Made by a program: the position numbers and the translations under genes
Shown: positions 53,669-64,000 of the stretch, in pieces
How the letters are laid out: each line of letters starts with the position of its first letter
Numbering within the stretch: the stretch's first letter is position 1
Source: Eublepharis macularius
Lineage: Eukaryota > Chordata > Lepidosauria > Squamata > Eublepharidae
Assembly: GCF_028583425.1 (NCBI RefSeq)
Contig: NC_072800.1
Coordinates: 8,507,001-8,571,000 of the forward strand
Length of the DNA stretch: 64,000 nt
Direction of reading: 5' to 3'
The notes under the pieces: model-generated
What the model was told of the DNA's origin: nothing
Databases searched by the model: none
What the model saw: only the letters and a program-made list of their open reading frames with translations

Positions 53669-54270
53669 TCTTTTTATGTTGACACTCGTGCAATATAAAG
53701 GTTCTGATGTACAGAGCAATGTAAATATAGTCCGGAAAAATCCAAACGTAAAAGTCTCATGTGTCTTCTTTCACACGTTTGAAAAGAGAAAAAAACCTTT
53801 TATGTTGTGCGTATGTGCTTCTTCCTTGAGATTTTATGTATATCATACATGGATGAAAGCATCCAGCTGCTACACGCTCAATCTGTGACCGGCTGATGGC
53901 TCAGATCCATACCTTACAGACAATGACACCTTTTGGTCTTAATAATGAACTTTCTTTGAACTGTTTTTTATGAATTTGTTTCAATATGTATACTTTTTCA
54001 TGTTCTTATAAATGTTCATGTCCCTTTAAGAGCAACTTGCCTTGCAAAGGAGCGGGTAGATAAACCGGTTAATTGATGACTGCTGGCGCGCCAGAGAAAA
54101 TACGGCCGCCGCAGTCTGGGTTCTGTTGCCAACGTTTCTGTTTATAAGTATTTCTGTATACTACATGGGTAAGTGCATTTGTGCTTAATTTTTGTTTTGT
54201 AATGAGTGTTCTTGGTTATATATTGAATTTACTGGAGAATGGATTTTTATTCCAGTTATGAACAAGCCAT

Positions 54271-54302
54271 GCTCCTGATGAAGATTATTACGAAATCTGA
54301 GC
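54271..54302 (+). ncRNA. Hammerhead-ribozyme-like motif in the foldback element
   Basis: GCTC, CTGATGA, AGATTATTA, CGAAAT, CTGAGC in order: complementary stem I (GCTC/GAGC), an intact CUGAUGA box and a GAAA box. Stem II is weak (AGATTATTA), so activity is doubtful. Hammerheads of this kind are known at the ends of Penelope-like elements. Confidence 0.45.
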
Positions 54303-54800
54303 CATCAGCCGGTCACAGATTGAGCGTGTAGCTGCTGGATGCTTTCATCCATGTATGATATACATAAAATCTCAAGGAAGAAGCACATACGCACAACATA
54401 AAAGGTTTTTTCTCTTTTCAAACGTGTGAAAGAAGACACATGAGACTTTTACGTTTGGATTTTTCCGGACTTTATTTACATTGCTCTGTACATCAGAACC
54501 TTTATATTGCACGAGTGTCAACATAAAAAGACTGATATTTCTTGGTTATACCCTGTGTTTAGAAATTACATTGAAATGAGGTACAGCAATGCGCATTTAG
54601 TGTGATTCAATTGTTCTTAGTGGTTCTTTCCCTCCCGTGAGGATTCTCTGTTTGTTGCTACTGGCAAGACCTGACAATAGTGGTGAAATCTATGGTTGAA
54701 GTCTATGGCCCCTAACTCACTAGTGGAACATCTGAGACCCCTCCCTACAATGCAAAAGCCTTTTTGAATAATTCAATTTTGCATCATTTGAGGAAAGCTA

Positions 54801-55231
54801 GGAGAGTGGGTTACTGATTTAAACACCACCTTTAAAGAACTTAAGGAGGGCTCTAATGCTGAAACTATTAGGATGTGGGACATTGACTCCCAAGGACTTA
54901 ACAAGGAATTACAACTCTTCAACCATCACAGGTGTTAACAAGAGTTAGAAAAACTAATAGTTAGAAATACATCATCTCCAATGATATCAGTTGTGAATTT
55001 TATATAAATACGTTCCAGTTTGAATTTCCTGAATTTGGTGACTTGTGTGTGTGTATAAATGAGGAATAATGGATGATTACAAGGCTGGACTCTATTCTTT
55101 CACTCCCCTGATCTTCAAAGAGAAGTTTCCAGGAAACTGGCAGGATGCTTGGGGAAGGAGAAAGCAGGGGAAGAGCCACTTTGGCAACTTCTTCTGTGAA
55201 CTCCTCTGCTGGATCCAAATAAGGAGACCAG
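54801..55231. other. No recognisable gene
   Basis: A 44-codon open stretch (VTDLNTTFKELKEGSNAETI onward, about 54803-54930) might be old transposon coding sequence, but it matches no family I can name. Confidence 0.35.
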
Positions 55232-55360
55232 GGCCGATTCCAGACGGCCCTCCCCATGCCGAAACGTCGCGCGTCGTCGCGCAGAAAACGCGAAATATCG
55301 TGTTTTCTCGCGCGATGACGCGCGACGTTTCGGCATGGGGAGGGCCGTCTGGAATCGGCC
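55232..55360. mobile_element. Palindromic MITE, 129 bp, 3-bp TSD CAG
   Basis: Ends GGCCGATTCCAGACGG and CCGTCTGGAATCGGCC, with arms of about 60 bp that include CCATGCCGAAACGTCGCGCG. CAG flanks both sides (55229-55231 and 55361-55363). The centre carries AAATATCGTGTTTTCTCGCG, nearly the same as in the MITE at 52619. CpG density is high for this genome, which suggests a recent insertion or strong pairing constraint. Confidence 0.87.
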
Positions 55361-55363
55361 CAG

Positions 55364-58300
55364 GTTTCCTGTTTTACGTTGCCCACCAGCCTGCTCAGGG
55401 AGTGCCTGTGGAAAGAAATTATTTTTAATGGTGTTGCTCTGTGAGAGAGGGGAGAGTCACTTCTGGTGGATATCTTGGTGCTGTGGTGACAAGGTGACAA
55501 AACCACCCAGTTTCACCAAAGATCATCACTTAAACCTCATGCTGGCAGCACAATGTCACTTCTGATATTTGCTGCCACTGATGTCACACCACCAGCACAA
55601 GTCCATTTCCTCCTTTCATACATCCCTCACCTTTCTGCCAGCTGTCATAAATCCTCTGGGATTTACCTGGTGGCAGAGAGATGACAGGCCTTTCCCAATG
55701 ACCATCCGCTCTCTCCCACCAGAAAAATCCCACAGGTGTGACTTTTCTGCAATGTTGTGGTGGTGCAGTTTCATTTTCTTCTACCTTGCTGCTGGTTTTG
55801 CATCTGTACAGTCAGTGAAGCCAATGCTCTCCCAGGGTCATAGATGTTCAGGTCAGGTAATTAATTTATCTCCTGAGGGGGATGACTATAAGGCTGTGCA
55901 AAAATGCATATGTGCAAAATAAAGTCAATAACATGGTCTTAGACAAACACCAAACGATAAAACTTATTTAAAAATTCTGTATTCAGAATCTCTGGTCAAT
56001 TGACAAATGGGCTTACTCTTTGTTTAACAACTGGCTGTGGGACAACACAAAATGACAAGTCAGGGGCAAGAGAGCTAGGACTGCCATTGGGCTGTATGAG
56101 AACACTCGTGTGTGAAATTGCACTGTACTGTTCAAAGTTATGGAAAGGAACCCTTCAAATCGGCTTGATCTGCACACAAACAAAAGAACTGTTCAAGGAA
56201 AACTTTGCTCCCTGTTCACAGGCAGTGAGCAGAAAATGACCCAAACCAATGGGTGTTCAGGGAGTCCCCAATTACATAACATCATGATGATGTTCTTACA
56301 GCATATCTTAAAGTGGGCACCTCTTCCTGCGCTGTGCACACTTACCCCATGCTGCTAGAGTTCCCAGGTGCCTGCTGGTGGTGGGCCAGCTCCCATGGGT
56401 TTGTCTCCTTGCCAGCTGATCTGCCAGTGGTCAGTGGGAGGTGGCAAGCTCTTGGAGGTTGCCCACCACCGGCAGGCACCCCAGGAACGAGCGCTAAGTG
56501 CGCACTCCCAAGAAGCACGACAACATCACCCCTGGAAGTGACATCATTGCGCTGGTCATGGGAGCATTTCTACGCTTCATTTGAGGCCAATTTGAGCTCC
56601 AAGCAGGCCGAATCAGCCCTGCATGGAACATGGGAGTGCTCCTATGGGCAGCACAATGAAATCACTTCTGGTGGCGACATCATTGCTCAGGTGCTGGAGT
56701 GCATGTGAGCAAAGAAGACCTCACTGCCAGCATGAGGTAAGTGACAGTCAGCCCCCCCCCCCACCGGCGGGAGGGTATAGGGACTCGGCAATCCTATGTG
56801 CTGCCTGTTTGTAGGGTTGCCATGTGTCCAGTTTTTTATCCATCTGTCTGGGAGTAAAAGTACTGGTATGGTTGACCCCACCTCACAAACCCAAGCCTTT
56901 CACATTCCCTGCCACCCAGGCAGGTAAAGGCTGGGTGTCCACTGCCACATGACATCTGTCTAGCCTCCACTACAGCAGGCAGAGAGCCCTGACCCAAATC
57001 CTCACCGGGTCCCCTCTCTCCTCTTCCAGAGGCTCCAGGAGACAGTCAGCCCATCCCCTGTATGTACCTCCCCTTGCCCAGCTACAGCCCAGGGCAACTG
57101 GGGAAAAGGGAACTCAGGAGTTACTTTCCAGCAATATACACTGCCACCATTTAATGCACTAGGCCCTTTCCACGTGACCAGAGTGTTCATTTTAAAGTTG
57201 TTCATTTTAAAGTTCATTTTTGTTTGGTTTAACCCTGGCTGGCCTGAAGTTGTTAGCTGAGGGTAAATTTATTTATGTGAAGGAACATAGGAGCAAGTGG
57301 ATTTTAAACTAACAAACATACTGGGGTTAAACAGGAAAGGGTTCAAAGTAACAGAAAAGAGTAACAGCCAGCTATCTTCCTGCTGCCTCCTTTAGTAGCA
57401 TCTCAAACCCTTCTCCCTCTCAGTCTCTCCAAGAGCCTCCTTTTCCCTCCAACAGACTCAGCTCTGATTGGCCCAGCATTCCACCTGCTCCCATTGGCTG
57501 TCTTTCAGGAAAGGTGGAGCCAGAGCCAATTCTGTCTGTCACATGGGCATATAAATGTCCAGTATTCTTGCCCATGGAGGAAGTGCCCAGCCAGCCTCCT
57601 CTGTGCCCAGGAAGCAGCAATCCTTGTCACCCCCCAAGAGTCAGATAAGCGCCCAGCCAGACTAGCCTCCTCCCATGCCCAAGAAGCAGGAAGCTTGCTT
57701 GCCCCATGAGTGTCACTGAAGCACCCAGCCAGGTCAGCTCCACTATGCCCGGAAAGCATCAGAGATGCCACCAGCAGGCATGCCTGCTGACCGGGACAGT
57801 AATGATGTCACTGAGTGATGTCATCATGCAGGTTGGGAGAGAGAAAAAGAAAAAGAAAAAAAAGGTGAGTGATGGGGCCCCTGTCCAGTTCTGGTGGGGA
57901 GGGTTATCTGGCAACCCTCCCTGTCTGGGGCATGCTACTAGCAGCTATTGAGTGAGGGATGTTGAGCCAAAACCGAGAAGGTATGTGGAGGAACGAGAGA
58001 CTTACAGCAGTCAATGTTTAAGGTTAGGCTCCCCTCCCTTGCTTACCTGTGTGGGGTGCATTTGTGGACGTATTCCAGCTCAGTGTTTGTGTCCTGAGAG
58101 GAAGTATCTGTGAGTGTTTTGAGCAGAGCAGTGTCAGCAACATGTTGCCACAATGATTTCCTCCTTGACTGTATGTACAAAGGGCTCTCTTTTTAGGGCA
58201 AAGGACCCCCCCCCTTTAAGGGCCAAGACCCTTTCTATAGAGTTTCCCCTCACCAAAGTGTTCCTCCCCATTTCTGTTTTTGCTATAAGCTTGTCTGGTA

Positions 58301-58571
58301 GGAGAATACAGAGATATAGACCCATGCCACACACCTTACCATTTGAAATTTGCCTGTTTATGTTAGGAATCCTAATTTCTGGTTGGGAAATTCCTGGGGA
58401 TTTGGGGGTGAAGCCTGAGGAGGACAAACTTTAGGGAAGAAGTAAAGCATGAAATGCCGCTGAGTCCACCTTCCAAAGCTGTCATTTCCTGTAGGGCAAC
58501 AGTAGCCTTGAGATCAGTGGTAATTCTGGGAGAACTTCAGACCTCACCTGCAGGTTGGCAACCCTAGAGCT
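55364..58571. other. No gene; fragments of dispersed repeats
   Basis: CRE-like pairs of the type seen at 30662 recur near 56525-56555 and 57795-57830. GGGTTGCCATGTGTCC at 56813 and the complementary GTTGGCAACCCTAG at 58555-58568 resemble ends of hAT-type non-autonomous repeats, but no complete element with duplications is visible. A short AAAAAG-rich tract is at 57842-57867. Confidence 0.45.
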
Positions 58572-59000
58572 GTGATTGGCTGCAGACTTAGTCTCTCTCT
58601 GCACAAGACTTCTGACACGTGTTCTTCACATGTTGGGAGATGCAATGTTAGCCAGGAAGTGGCTAAAAAAAGAGCTGGTGGAGATTGCTCCAGAGAGGAC
58701 AGATCCTCTCACAGCCCTCCACCACCTCTGGCGTACTGGACTGGCTCCCCTTCCGGAGCTTTTGCCCTGCCAAGGCTTGGCTAATTCAAAGTTTTAAGCA
58801 GCAAGGGTAGCAGGGCAAAGGCTCCAGAAGGGGAGACAATCCGGAATGTCAGAAGTGGCAGAGGGCTGTAAGAGAATCGGTCTCCTCTGGAGCGATCTCT
58901 GCTGGCTCTGTCTTTTAAAACTACGTTTCCTGGCTGACATTGCATCTCCCAGCACTTGACAAATACGTGCCTGTGTGTCTTGTGTAGAGAGACTCTTAGA
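58572..59000. repeat. Large imperfect foldback with about 200-bp arms
   Basis: Left arm 58590-58785 (GGGAGATGCAATGTTAGCCA, GCTCCAGAGAGGAC, GGCTCCCCTTCCGGAGC) is matched in reverse by 58800-59000 (TGGCTGACATTGCATCTCCC, GGTCTCCTCTGGAGC, GCTCCAGAAGGGGAGAC). Arms differ at many positions and the loop is only about 15 bp. The mirror arms give similar short peptides on opposite strands, which are not genes. Confidence 0.8.
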
Positions 59001-59477
59001 GCCTAACATACCTGTGTGCTTAGACCTCTTAATGCCATACCATTGGTTAGTAGTCAAGAGGGCTTTTGCGTTTGTTATGTTTCCTTTGCCATCACTGACA
59101 TAGCTGTCCTCCTGCCACTGTCAGCTCACTCCTATCCTTGCACCACTGCCTTAAAGTGGAAGCAGCTGAGCTGGCACCCCCTTGGCCCCTTCTTTCCTTG
59201 CTTCCTCGCATCAGTGTCTGGATCTGTGCTGCTGTGCATCCCTAGGTTTTGATGTCTTTCTGCTGCAGTTGCCATTCCCTTTTCTTTGCTGGTTGAAAAA
59301 CCATGTACTGATTGTTGCAAAGGTATTGTGCAGAGAGCAATTCAGAACAGAGGAGCAGCCAAAATGGAAACAGATGTAGAAACACATCGTGATGGTTGGA
59401 TGCAAAACTACCCAGTGTGATATTGGCGGGGGGGGGGGTGCATGGTGATGATGGAGCTGCGACAAGAACAGCAGCAT
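59001..59477. other. No recognisable gene
   Basis: No motif recognised. A G run at 59427-59438 precedes the L1 tail. Confidence 0.4.
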
Positions 59478-62400
59478 TTTTTTTAATAAAATTTTTTATT
59501 GGAATTAGAAATATTTGGTCATTTATAACAATCAAAATACTCTAATATTCCAGTTCTAACCCCCTCCCTTTCCCCCCCGTTTGTTGACTTCCAACAGTTT
59601 TCCAACCCTTTGTCTATTCTTCCCCTACTCATTTCAACTTATTTTGTCAATTAAACATATACTTTCACACTCTTCTAAGCTAGTCTATTATAACAGTGCT
59701 AAGTCAGTTTCCCTTCACTTATCAACTAACTAATATATTCCTGGCATGTTATTCAATAGTAATAATACTGGTAATATTCTCAATATCCTGTACTCTAACT
59801 TATTCATTCTAATGTCATCAATATGGGACAAACAATTTATCCCTCCCTATACATAACTTGAGTACTCATAAGTGATGAATACATTTATAAGTCAACCAAT
59901 TTAACTTATACTCTATATGTTACTCTTTACTTCCTCTTATATCTCTTATCTTTATAACATAAAGTCAATCAATTTGACTCGTATTCTACACATTTCTAAA
60001 TATAACTATAAACACAATATACATTCAACATAAGTCAATCAATTTGACCCATGTTCTGCACATTTCTAAATATCGCTATAACCAAAAATACCTTCAGCAT
60101 AAGTCAATCAATTTAACCTATATTCTATATGCTACTTCTCATTCCCTCCCTTCTTGTATTCATGAATTTTAATTCTGTTAATTCTCAATTACACCCCTAT
60201 CTGCCAGCAACATAATTAATTAATTAATTTCTATTCTTATATATCACATAATAACTATTACTCAATACTGTATAGAATAATCAAATAGAATAATTGCTTA
60301 GTAATTCTTCTTTAACTCTCCTCCCCCCGGTATAGTCACTTCTCTCTTCTTTTGTTTTTCTTCAATAATTTTCAAACTGCCACAGTTCTCCTCCCACCTC
60401 CCATTTTTTCACCAAATATTGTTTCAGCTTCTCCCAATCTGTGTTAAACTGTCCTGGATCAAGATCTCTTAGTTTTCTTGTCAGTTTATCCATCTCCGCC
60501 ATGTACAGCAATTTGTAAATCCAGTCCTCGATAGTTGGCACTTCTTGTACTTTCCACTTTTGTGCATACAAAAGTCTAGCCGCTGCTGTCATGTAAAAAA
60601 GCAATGTCCTATGTTGTGCTGGAATATCTTCCATTCCCAAGTTCAGTAGCAGGAGTTCTGGGTTCTTATTAACTTGAAACTGTAAAATCTCACTTATTAC
60701 TCTTATTATTTCCCCCCAGTACTGCCTGACTACCTCACAAGTCCACCACATATGATACAAAGATCCTTCATGCTTTTTACATTTCCAGCATTTATTAGAC
60801 GTGTTCACATTCCCTAGCGCAATTTTCTTTGGTGTCAGGTACCAACGATAGATCATTTTATAGACATTCTCTTTAATGTTAGTGCATGTCGTAATCTTCA
60901 AAGTATTTTTCCACAAGTATTCCCACACCTCCATTGTTATTTCTTTATTAAAATTTATAGCCCACTTCACCATTTGCACCTTAACTACCTCTTCTTCAGT
61001 ATACCATTTTAACAACACTTTATAGACCTTTGAAATTTCCTTTTTGTCTTCTTGTAAAATTACTTCCTCCAAGTCCGAGTTCTCCATTCTTATCCCTCCC
61101 TTGGCACAATCCGATTTATAAAGGTCTCTGAGCTGTCTATATTGAAACCAGTCATAGTTTGGAGACAACTCTTCTTGCGTCTTTATTCTTAATTTAGAAA
61201 ATTCTATTTGTGTTATCTCCTTATACGTTAAACACTGTTGTTCATTATCAACAGTTCTCGGATCTATCACTTCATAAGGAACCACCCAGGAGGGAATTCC
61301 TTCTTGTAGGTAATCTCTGTACTTTTTCCATATTGTGAAGAGGCTTCTCCGAATGTAATGGTGTAAAAACATAGAGTCCGCTTTTACTTTATCATATCAT
61401 AAATATGCATGCCATCCAAATATTTTTTTATATCCCTCTAAGGCCAGCAATTTGCGATTTTTAAGCATCATCCAGTCCTTCAGCCAAACCAAGCAGATTG
61501 CCTCATAGTAAAGTCTTAGGTTGGGCAGTTGCATTCCGCCTCTCTCTTTCGCGTCCTGTAACACTTTCATTTTCACTCGAGGCTTTTTGCCTGCCCAAAC
61601 AAAGTCCGATATCTTTCTCTGCCATTTCTCAAACTGCTTGGAGTCCCGAATAACTGGTATTGTCTGTAACAAAAACATCACTCTTGGCAGCACATTCATC
61701 TTGACTGCTGCAGTTCTTCCCAACCATGACAAATTCAATCTATTCCATTTAATCAAGTCTCGCTCTATTTGAGTCCACAATTTCTCATAGTTATTCTTGA
61801 ATAGATCTATATTCTTTGCAGTCAGTTCAATTCCCAAGTATTTCACCTTATTTGTTACTTCACAGTCTGTTATTTCCATAAGTTGCTGTTGTTTTTGTTT
61901 AATCATATTTTTACACAGTATCTTTGACTTCTTTTTATTTACAAAAAAAACTGCCAAATCTCCAAATTCTGTGATTTTTTCTATTACCCTTGGCATGTTT
62001 TCAATTGGATCTTCCACAATTAACATTATATCGTCTGCAAATGCTCTGACCTTATAGGAAAAGTCTTTTATCTTTATTCCACGGATTGCATTATCTTCTC
62101 GGATCTGTATCATCAAAATTTCCAAAACCATTATAAACAACAGTGGAGACAACGGGCAACCTTGTCTTGTACCTTTGCCTATAGTCAATTTCTTAGTCAC
62201 TTCGTCATTCACCACAATTGCTGCACTCTGGTCTCTGTAGATTTCTTTTACTGCTCTGATAAATCTTTCTCCCAACTGTAGCTGTTCCATAGTGGCGAAC
62301 ATAAAATCCCAGTTCAAATTGTCAAAAGCTTTTTCAGCGTCCACAAAGAAGAACCCAACCTCCTTATCACAACGCCTATCATAATATTCAATAGCATTTA

Positions 62401-62812
62401 TAACTGTCCTTAAATTGTCTCTAATTTGTCTATTTGGTAAAAAACCAGCTTGTTCTTCCCCAATAACTTCGGATAGCCATCCCTTTACTCTTTCCGCTAA
62501 GATCTTCGCAAAGATCTTATAGTCATTGTTAAGTAAGGAAATAGGTCTGTAATTTTTGACGTTAGTCAAGTCCTGTCCTTCTTTAGGGATCAATGATATG
62601 TTAGCTTCACTCCAAGTATCTGGAATTCTTTGGTCTCTCATAACACCATTGATCACTTCTTTTAGGAATGACACCAGTTCATTAACCATTACCTTGTAAA
62701 ATTTAGCTGTGAGTCCATCAGGCCCTGGCGCCTTACCCAGATTTGTTGACTGTATTGCCTTCCTTATCTCTTCCTCTGTCACTTCACTATTCAATTTATT
62801 TCTCCTTCCTGT
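59478..62812 (-). mobile_element. L1 3' half, same family as the copy at 44466
   Basis: T-rich start (59478-59500) is the minus-strand tail. The 3' UTR shares CCCCCTCCCTTTCCCCCC and TTTGTTGACTTCCAACAG with the L1 at 44466. L1 identity ends near 62812, where opposite-strand L1 5' sequence begins. The right flank lies outside the window, so no duplication can be checked. Confidence 0.88.
60362..62810 (-). pseudogene. L1 ORF2 C-terminal two thirds with one nonsense codon
   Basis: One continuous frame of about 816 codons, closely related to the ORF2 at 45143-47590: LNSEVTEEEIRKAIQ, GKAPGPDGLTAKFYK, FFVDAEKAFDNLNWDFM, KGTRQGCPLSPLLFIMVLEI, FADDIMLIVEDPIENM, and CWKCKKHEGSLYHMWWTC at the C-terminus. 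The only stop is at about 61394, where the other copy has Trp (TGG to TGA) after HAYL. The endonuclease is absent. Confidence 0.9.
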
Positions 62813-62815
62813 TTG

Positions 62816-63738
62816 GGATCCATGGAGGTCTAACACAGCTCTGGGAGCAGAGCTGACCGGGCTGCCGTTTTCAGTGACCGGCGGGGGTAAACAAGCCCGC
62901 GGTCCCCTGTTCTCAGGCGGAGAACAGGCTTTGAACGCTCAAGTACCTCAGGGCGCGTCGATCTCGGGCGAGGGGGGGTTCTGCGCAACGGACTCTCCCC
63001 CATCCCTTGAGGTCCCACCCTAAGACAGGTCGGCTTATATCTCTGCGGCAGTTCTGGGGCCAGTGACGGCTGGCATAAGATCTACATGCCCAAGCATCAA
63101 TTGGAGGAAAGAAGGTGAAAGAGAAACCTGAGTTTGAAGCAGTGATTACAACCCAGAAAGACGTTTGAAAAGGTAAAGATCACTATCTCTTGAAACGGGA
63201 CGAATTACTTAAAGCAAAGAAGCATTAAAGGGGACTTTTAAACTGCAACAGTTTGATTGAAAGTAGAGGAAGACTTGGCAAGAAACAGATTAGTAAAAGG
63301 ACTAAGCTAAAAGAAGTAATTAGAGAAATCGGAGGATTGTTGTTCATACCTGTGGTTGTGAGGAGATAACAGACTGGGAGAAAGCTTCTACCATCGCGAG
63401 AGCTGCTGTGAGGAGACGGGAAACAGGAAGTACGTAATTGTGATAGAGCTGCTGGAGAGAGACGGCCCTAAGGCAGACAGGAAGAGGGCAATCGCCATCT
63501 TTGAAGAGGGAAGGGCACGGGCTTCAGCAGAAGAGGAAGTATGCCATATTGGATTACAAAAATATAGAAAAACCATAGAGAAAAGACGCCCGGCATTTTG
63601 GATCTTGTAAGTGCTTCTTTTTTTTCCTTTTGAAACCGGGACATTTGAATTAAATTAAATTAAAGGGACACTTAGCCAAGCGCAACGGAGTTAAGGAAAC
63701 GAGCAGATTCGTGGGAGCGAGGCAAGTCAAGCCCCACG
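62816..63738 (+). promoter_or_regulatory. Probable L1 5' UTR (internal promoter region)
   Basis: A GC- and CpG-rich segment leading into an L1 ORF1 on the plus strand. L1 elements carry their pol II promoter in the 5' UTR. The first 200 bp (for example GTGACCGGCGGGGGTAAAC and CAGGGCGCGTCGATCTCGGG) are the most CpG-rich. The 5' boundary coincides with the end of the inverted L1 3' half. No promoter element is identified by sequence. Confidence 0.55.
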
Positions 63739-64000
63739 ATGTCGAAAAAAGAGTGGCAGACGGCTATGGAAAATTTAGACAAAAGATTTTCGGAAATGTT
63801 AAAGGTCCAGCAGGAGCTGGTGAAAGAGATCAAAGAAGTTAAAGAGACAATTAAAAATGAATTGGCAGAAATGAAAAAGGGAATGGAAGTAACACAGCAA
63901 AAAGTTAACGTGGTGGAGAAGGCGATGGAGAATCTCTCAGACACGCAACGGACAGATATGAAGACGATGAGGGGCAGAATGGCTATTGCGGAGAGCAAGT
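63739..64000 (+). CDS. L1 ORF1 N-terminus, cut by the window end
   Basis: Opens at the ATG at 63739 (MSKKEWQTAMENLDKRFSEM) and stays open for 87 codons to the window end. The sequence is highly charged with heptad spacing (VKEIKEVKETIKNELAEMKK), matching the trimeric coiled coil of L1 ORF1p, an RNA-binding chaperone. Downstream RRM and CTD regions lie outside. It is a good candidate for the missing 5' part of the L1 at 59478, inverted. Confidence 0.8.
   Translation, partial: MSKKEWQTAMENLDKRFSEMLKVQQELVKEIKEVKETIKNELAEMKKGMEVTQQKVNVVEKAMENLSDTQRTDMKTMRGRMAIAESK

Larger units (their letters stand above)
53334..54665. mobile_element. Foldback element with arms of about 375 bp
   Basis: Left arm 53334-53904 and right arm 54293-54665 are inverted copies (left AGTAGCAAAAAACAGAG, right CTCTGTTTGTTGCTACT; inner edge GGCTGATGGCTCAGAT and ATCTGAGCCATCAGCC). 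The left arm is longer only because of a 187-bp insertion. The spacer (53905-54292) has no clear protein and ends with a hammerhead-like CTGATGAAG...CGAAAT motif. A Penelope-like non-autonomous origin with inverted terminal repeats is likely. Confidence 0.82.
52827..54676 (-). repeat. Solo LTR with 5-bp TSD, split by a foldback element
   Basis: Begins TGTCAGATACGCC and ends GCAAGACCTGACA, with ATAGT on both sides (52822-52826 and 54677-54681). It lies inside the L2 3' UTR. About 518 bp belong to the LTR (52827-53333 and 54666-54676); the rest is a foldback insertion. On the minus strand CAATAAATT lies close to the 3' end, as in the other LTRs here. No matching internal region is present. Confidence 0.82.
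52322..54800 (-). mobile_element. L2 LINE 3' UTR with nested insertions
   Basis: Minus-strand copy of the 3' UTR seen at 7770-8185. Its tail is the (TTTA)n tract at 52323-52424, then CACCTTTTTTACTGAGACTC and GGCGGATTACACAGTG. The copy continues to 52618, after a MITE to 52826, and after a solo LTR from 54677 to about 54800 (CATCTGAGACCCCTCCCTAC). Gaps relative to the plus copy indicate small deletions. Confidence 0.88.

Noticed and set aside
58572..59057. Two small genes on opposite strands with similar peptides
   Set aside because: They are mirror images produced by the arms of one foldback.

Overview
The window looks like nuclear DNA of a vertebrate, most probably a squamate reptile (lizard). 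The evidence is the mix of repeats: Sauria-type SINEs with a Bov-B-like tail, tRNA/CORE SINEs, L2- and CR1-type LINEs, several L1 copies, Penelope-like elements with GIY-YIG endonuclease remnants, Sushi-type Ty3/gypsy chromoviruses and several hAT transposons. I find no intact host gene, no bacterial-type operon and no CRISPR array. The only recognisable host-derived coding sequence is a processed pseudogene of the proteasome subunit gene PSMB2. Nearly all other coding signal is transposon protein in varying decay. All identities come from reading translations and motifs by eye; no database search was run.

Layout. 1-8185: a LINE whose ORF1 end lies inverted relative to its reverse-transcriptase end, split by a complete hAT transposon (45-5825, 8-bp target duplication GTGGTGAT) with a decayed BED-finger transposase and a satellite-like 3' half. 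8186-15227: sparse DNA with a tRNA-SINE inside a 45-bp direct repeat, an L2-like tail, two CORE-type SINEs, a short hAT MITE and a palindrome. 15228-22935: minus-strand chromovirus A with unlike LTRs, followed by a gag-protease fragment of a relative. 22936-25500: a CR1-like fragment and two Sauria SINEs in opposite orientation. 25505-30645: a Penelope-like element, a non-autonomous hAT with a hairpin array, and a second Penelope-like element split by a truncated L1. 30646-36265: a GC-rich duplication, a CR1 tail, Penelope remnants, and an L1 fragment split by a solo LTR. 36365-42496: the PSMB2 retrocopy with chromovirus C inserted just before its start codon (TSD GGCTC). 42598-50090: chromovirus D, lacking gag and protease, with a 4-kb insertion that itself holds an L1 with an open 817-codon ORF2. 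50091-51690: an L1 5' region split by another LINE. 52080-54800: a deep nest, L2 > solo LTR > foldback element > Penelope dimer. 54801-59477: sparse DNA with a palindromic MITE and a large foldback. 59478-64000: an L1 3' half head-to-head with an L1 5' UTR and ORF1.

These genes do not act together as a pathway. The value of the window is its insertion history: many junctions carry clear target-site duplications, so the relative order of events can be read from the sequence. The most notable points are hammerhead-ribozyme-like motifs at Penelope-like ends, two palindromic MITEs sharing ends and 3-bp duplications, hAT elements carrying satellite or hairpin arrays, an apparently chimeric chromovirus, and two LINE copies with 5' inversions.
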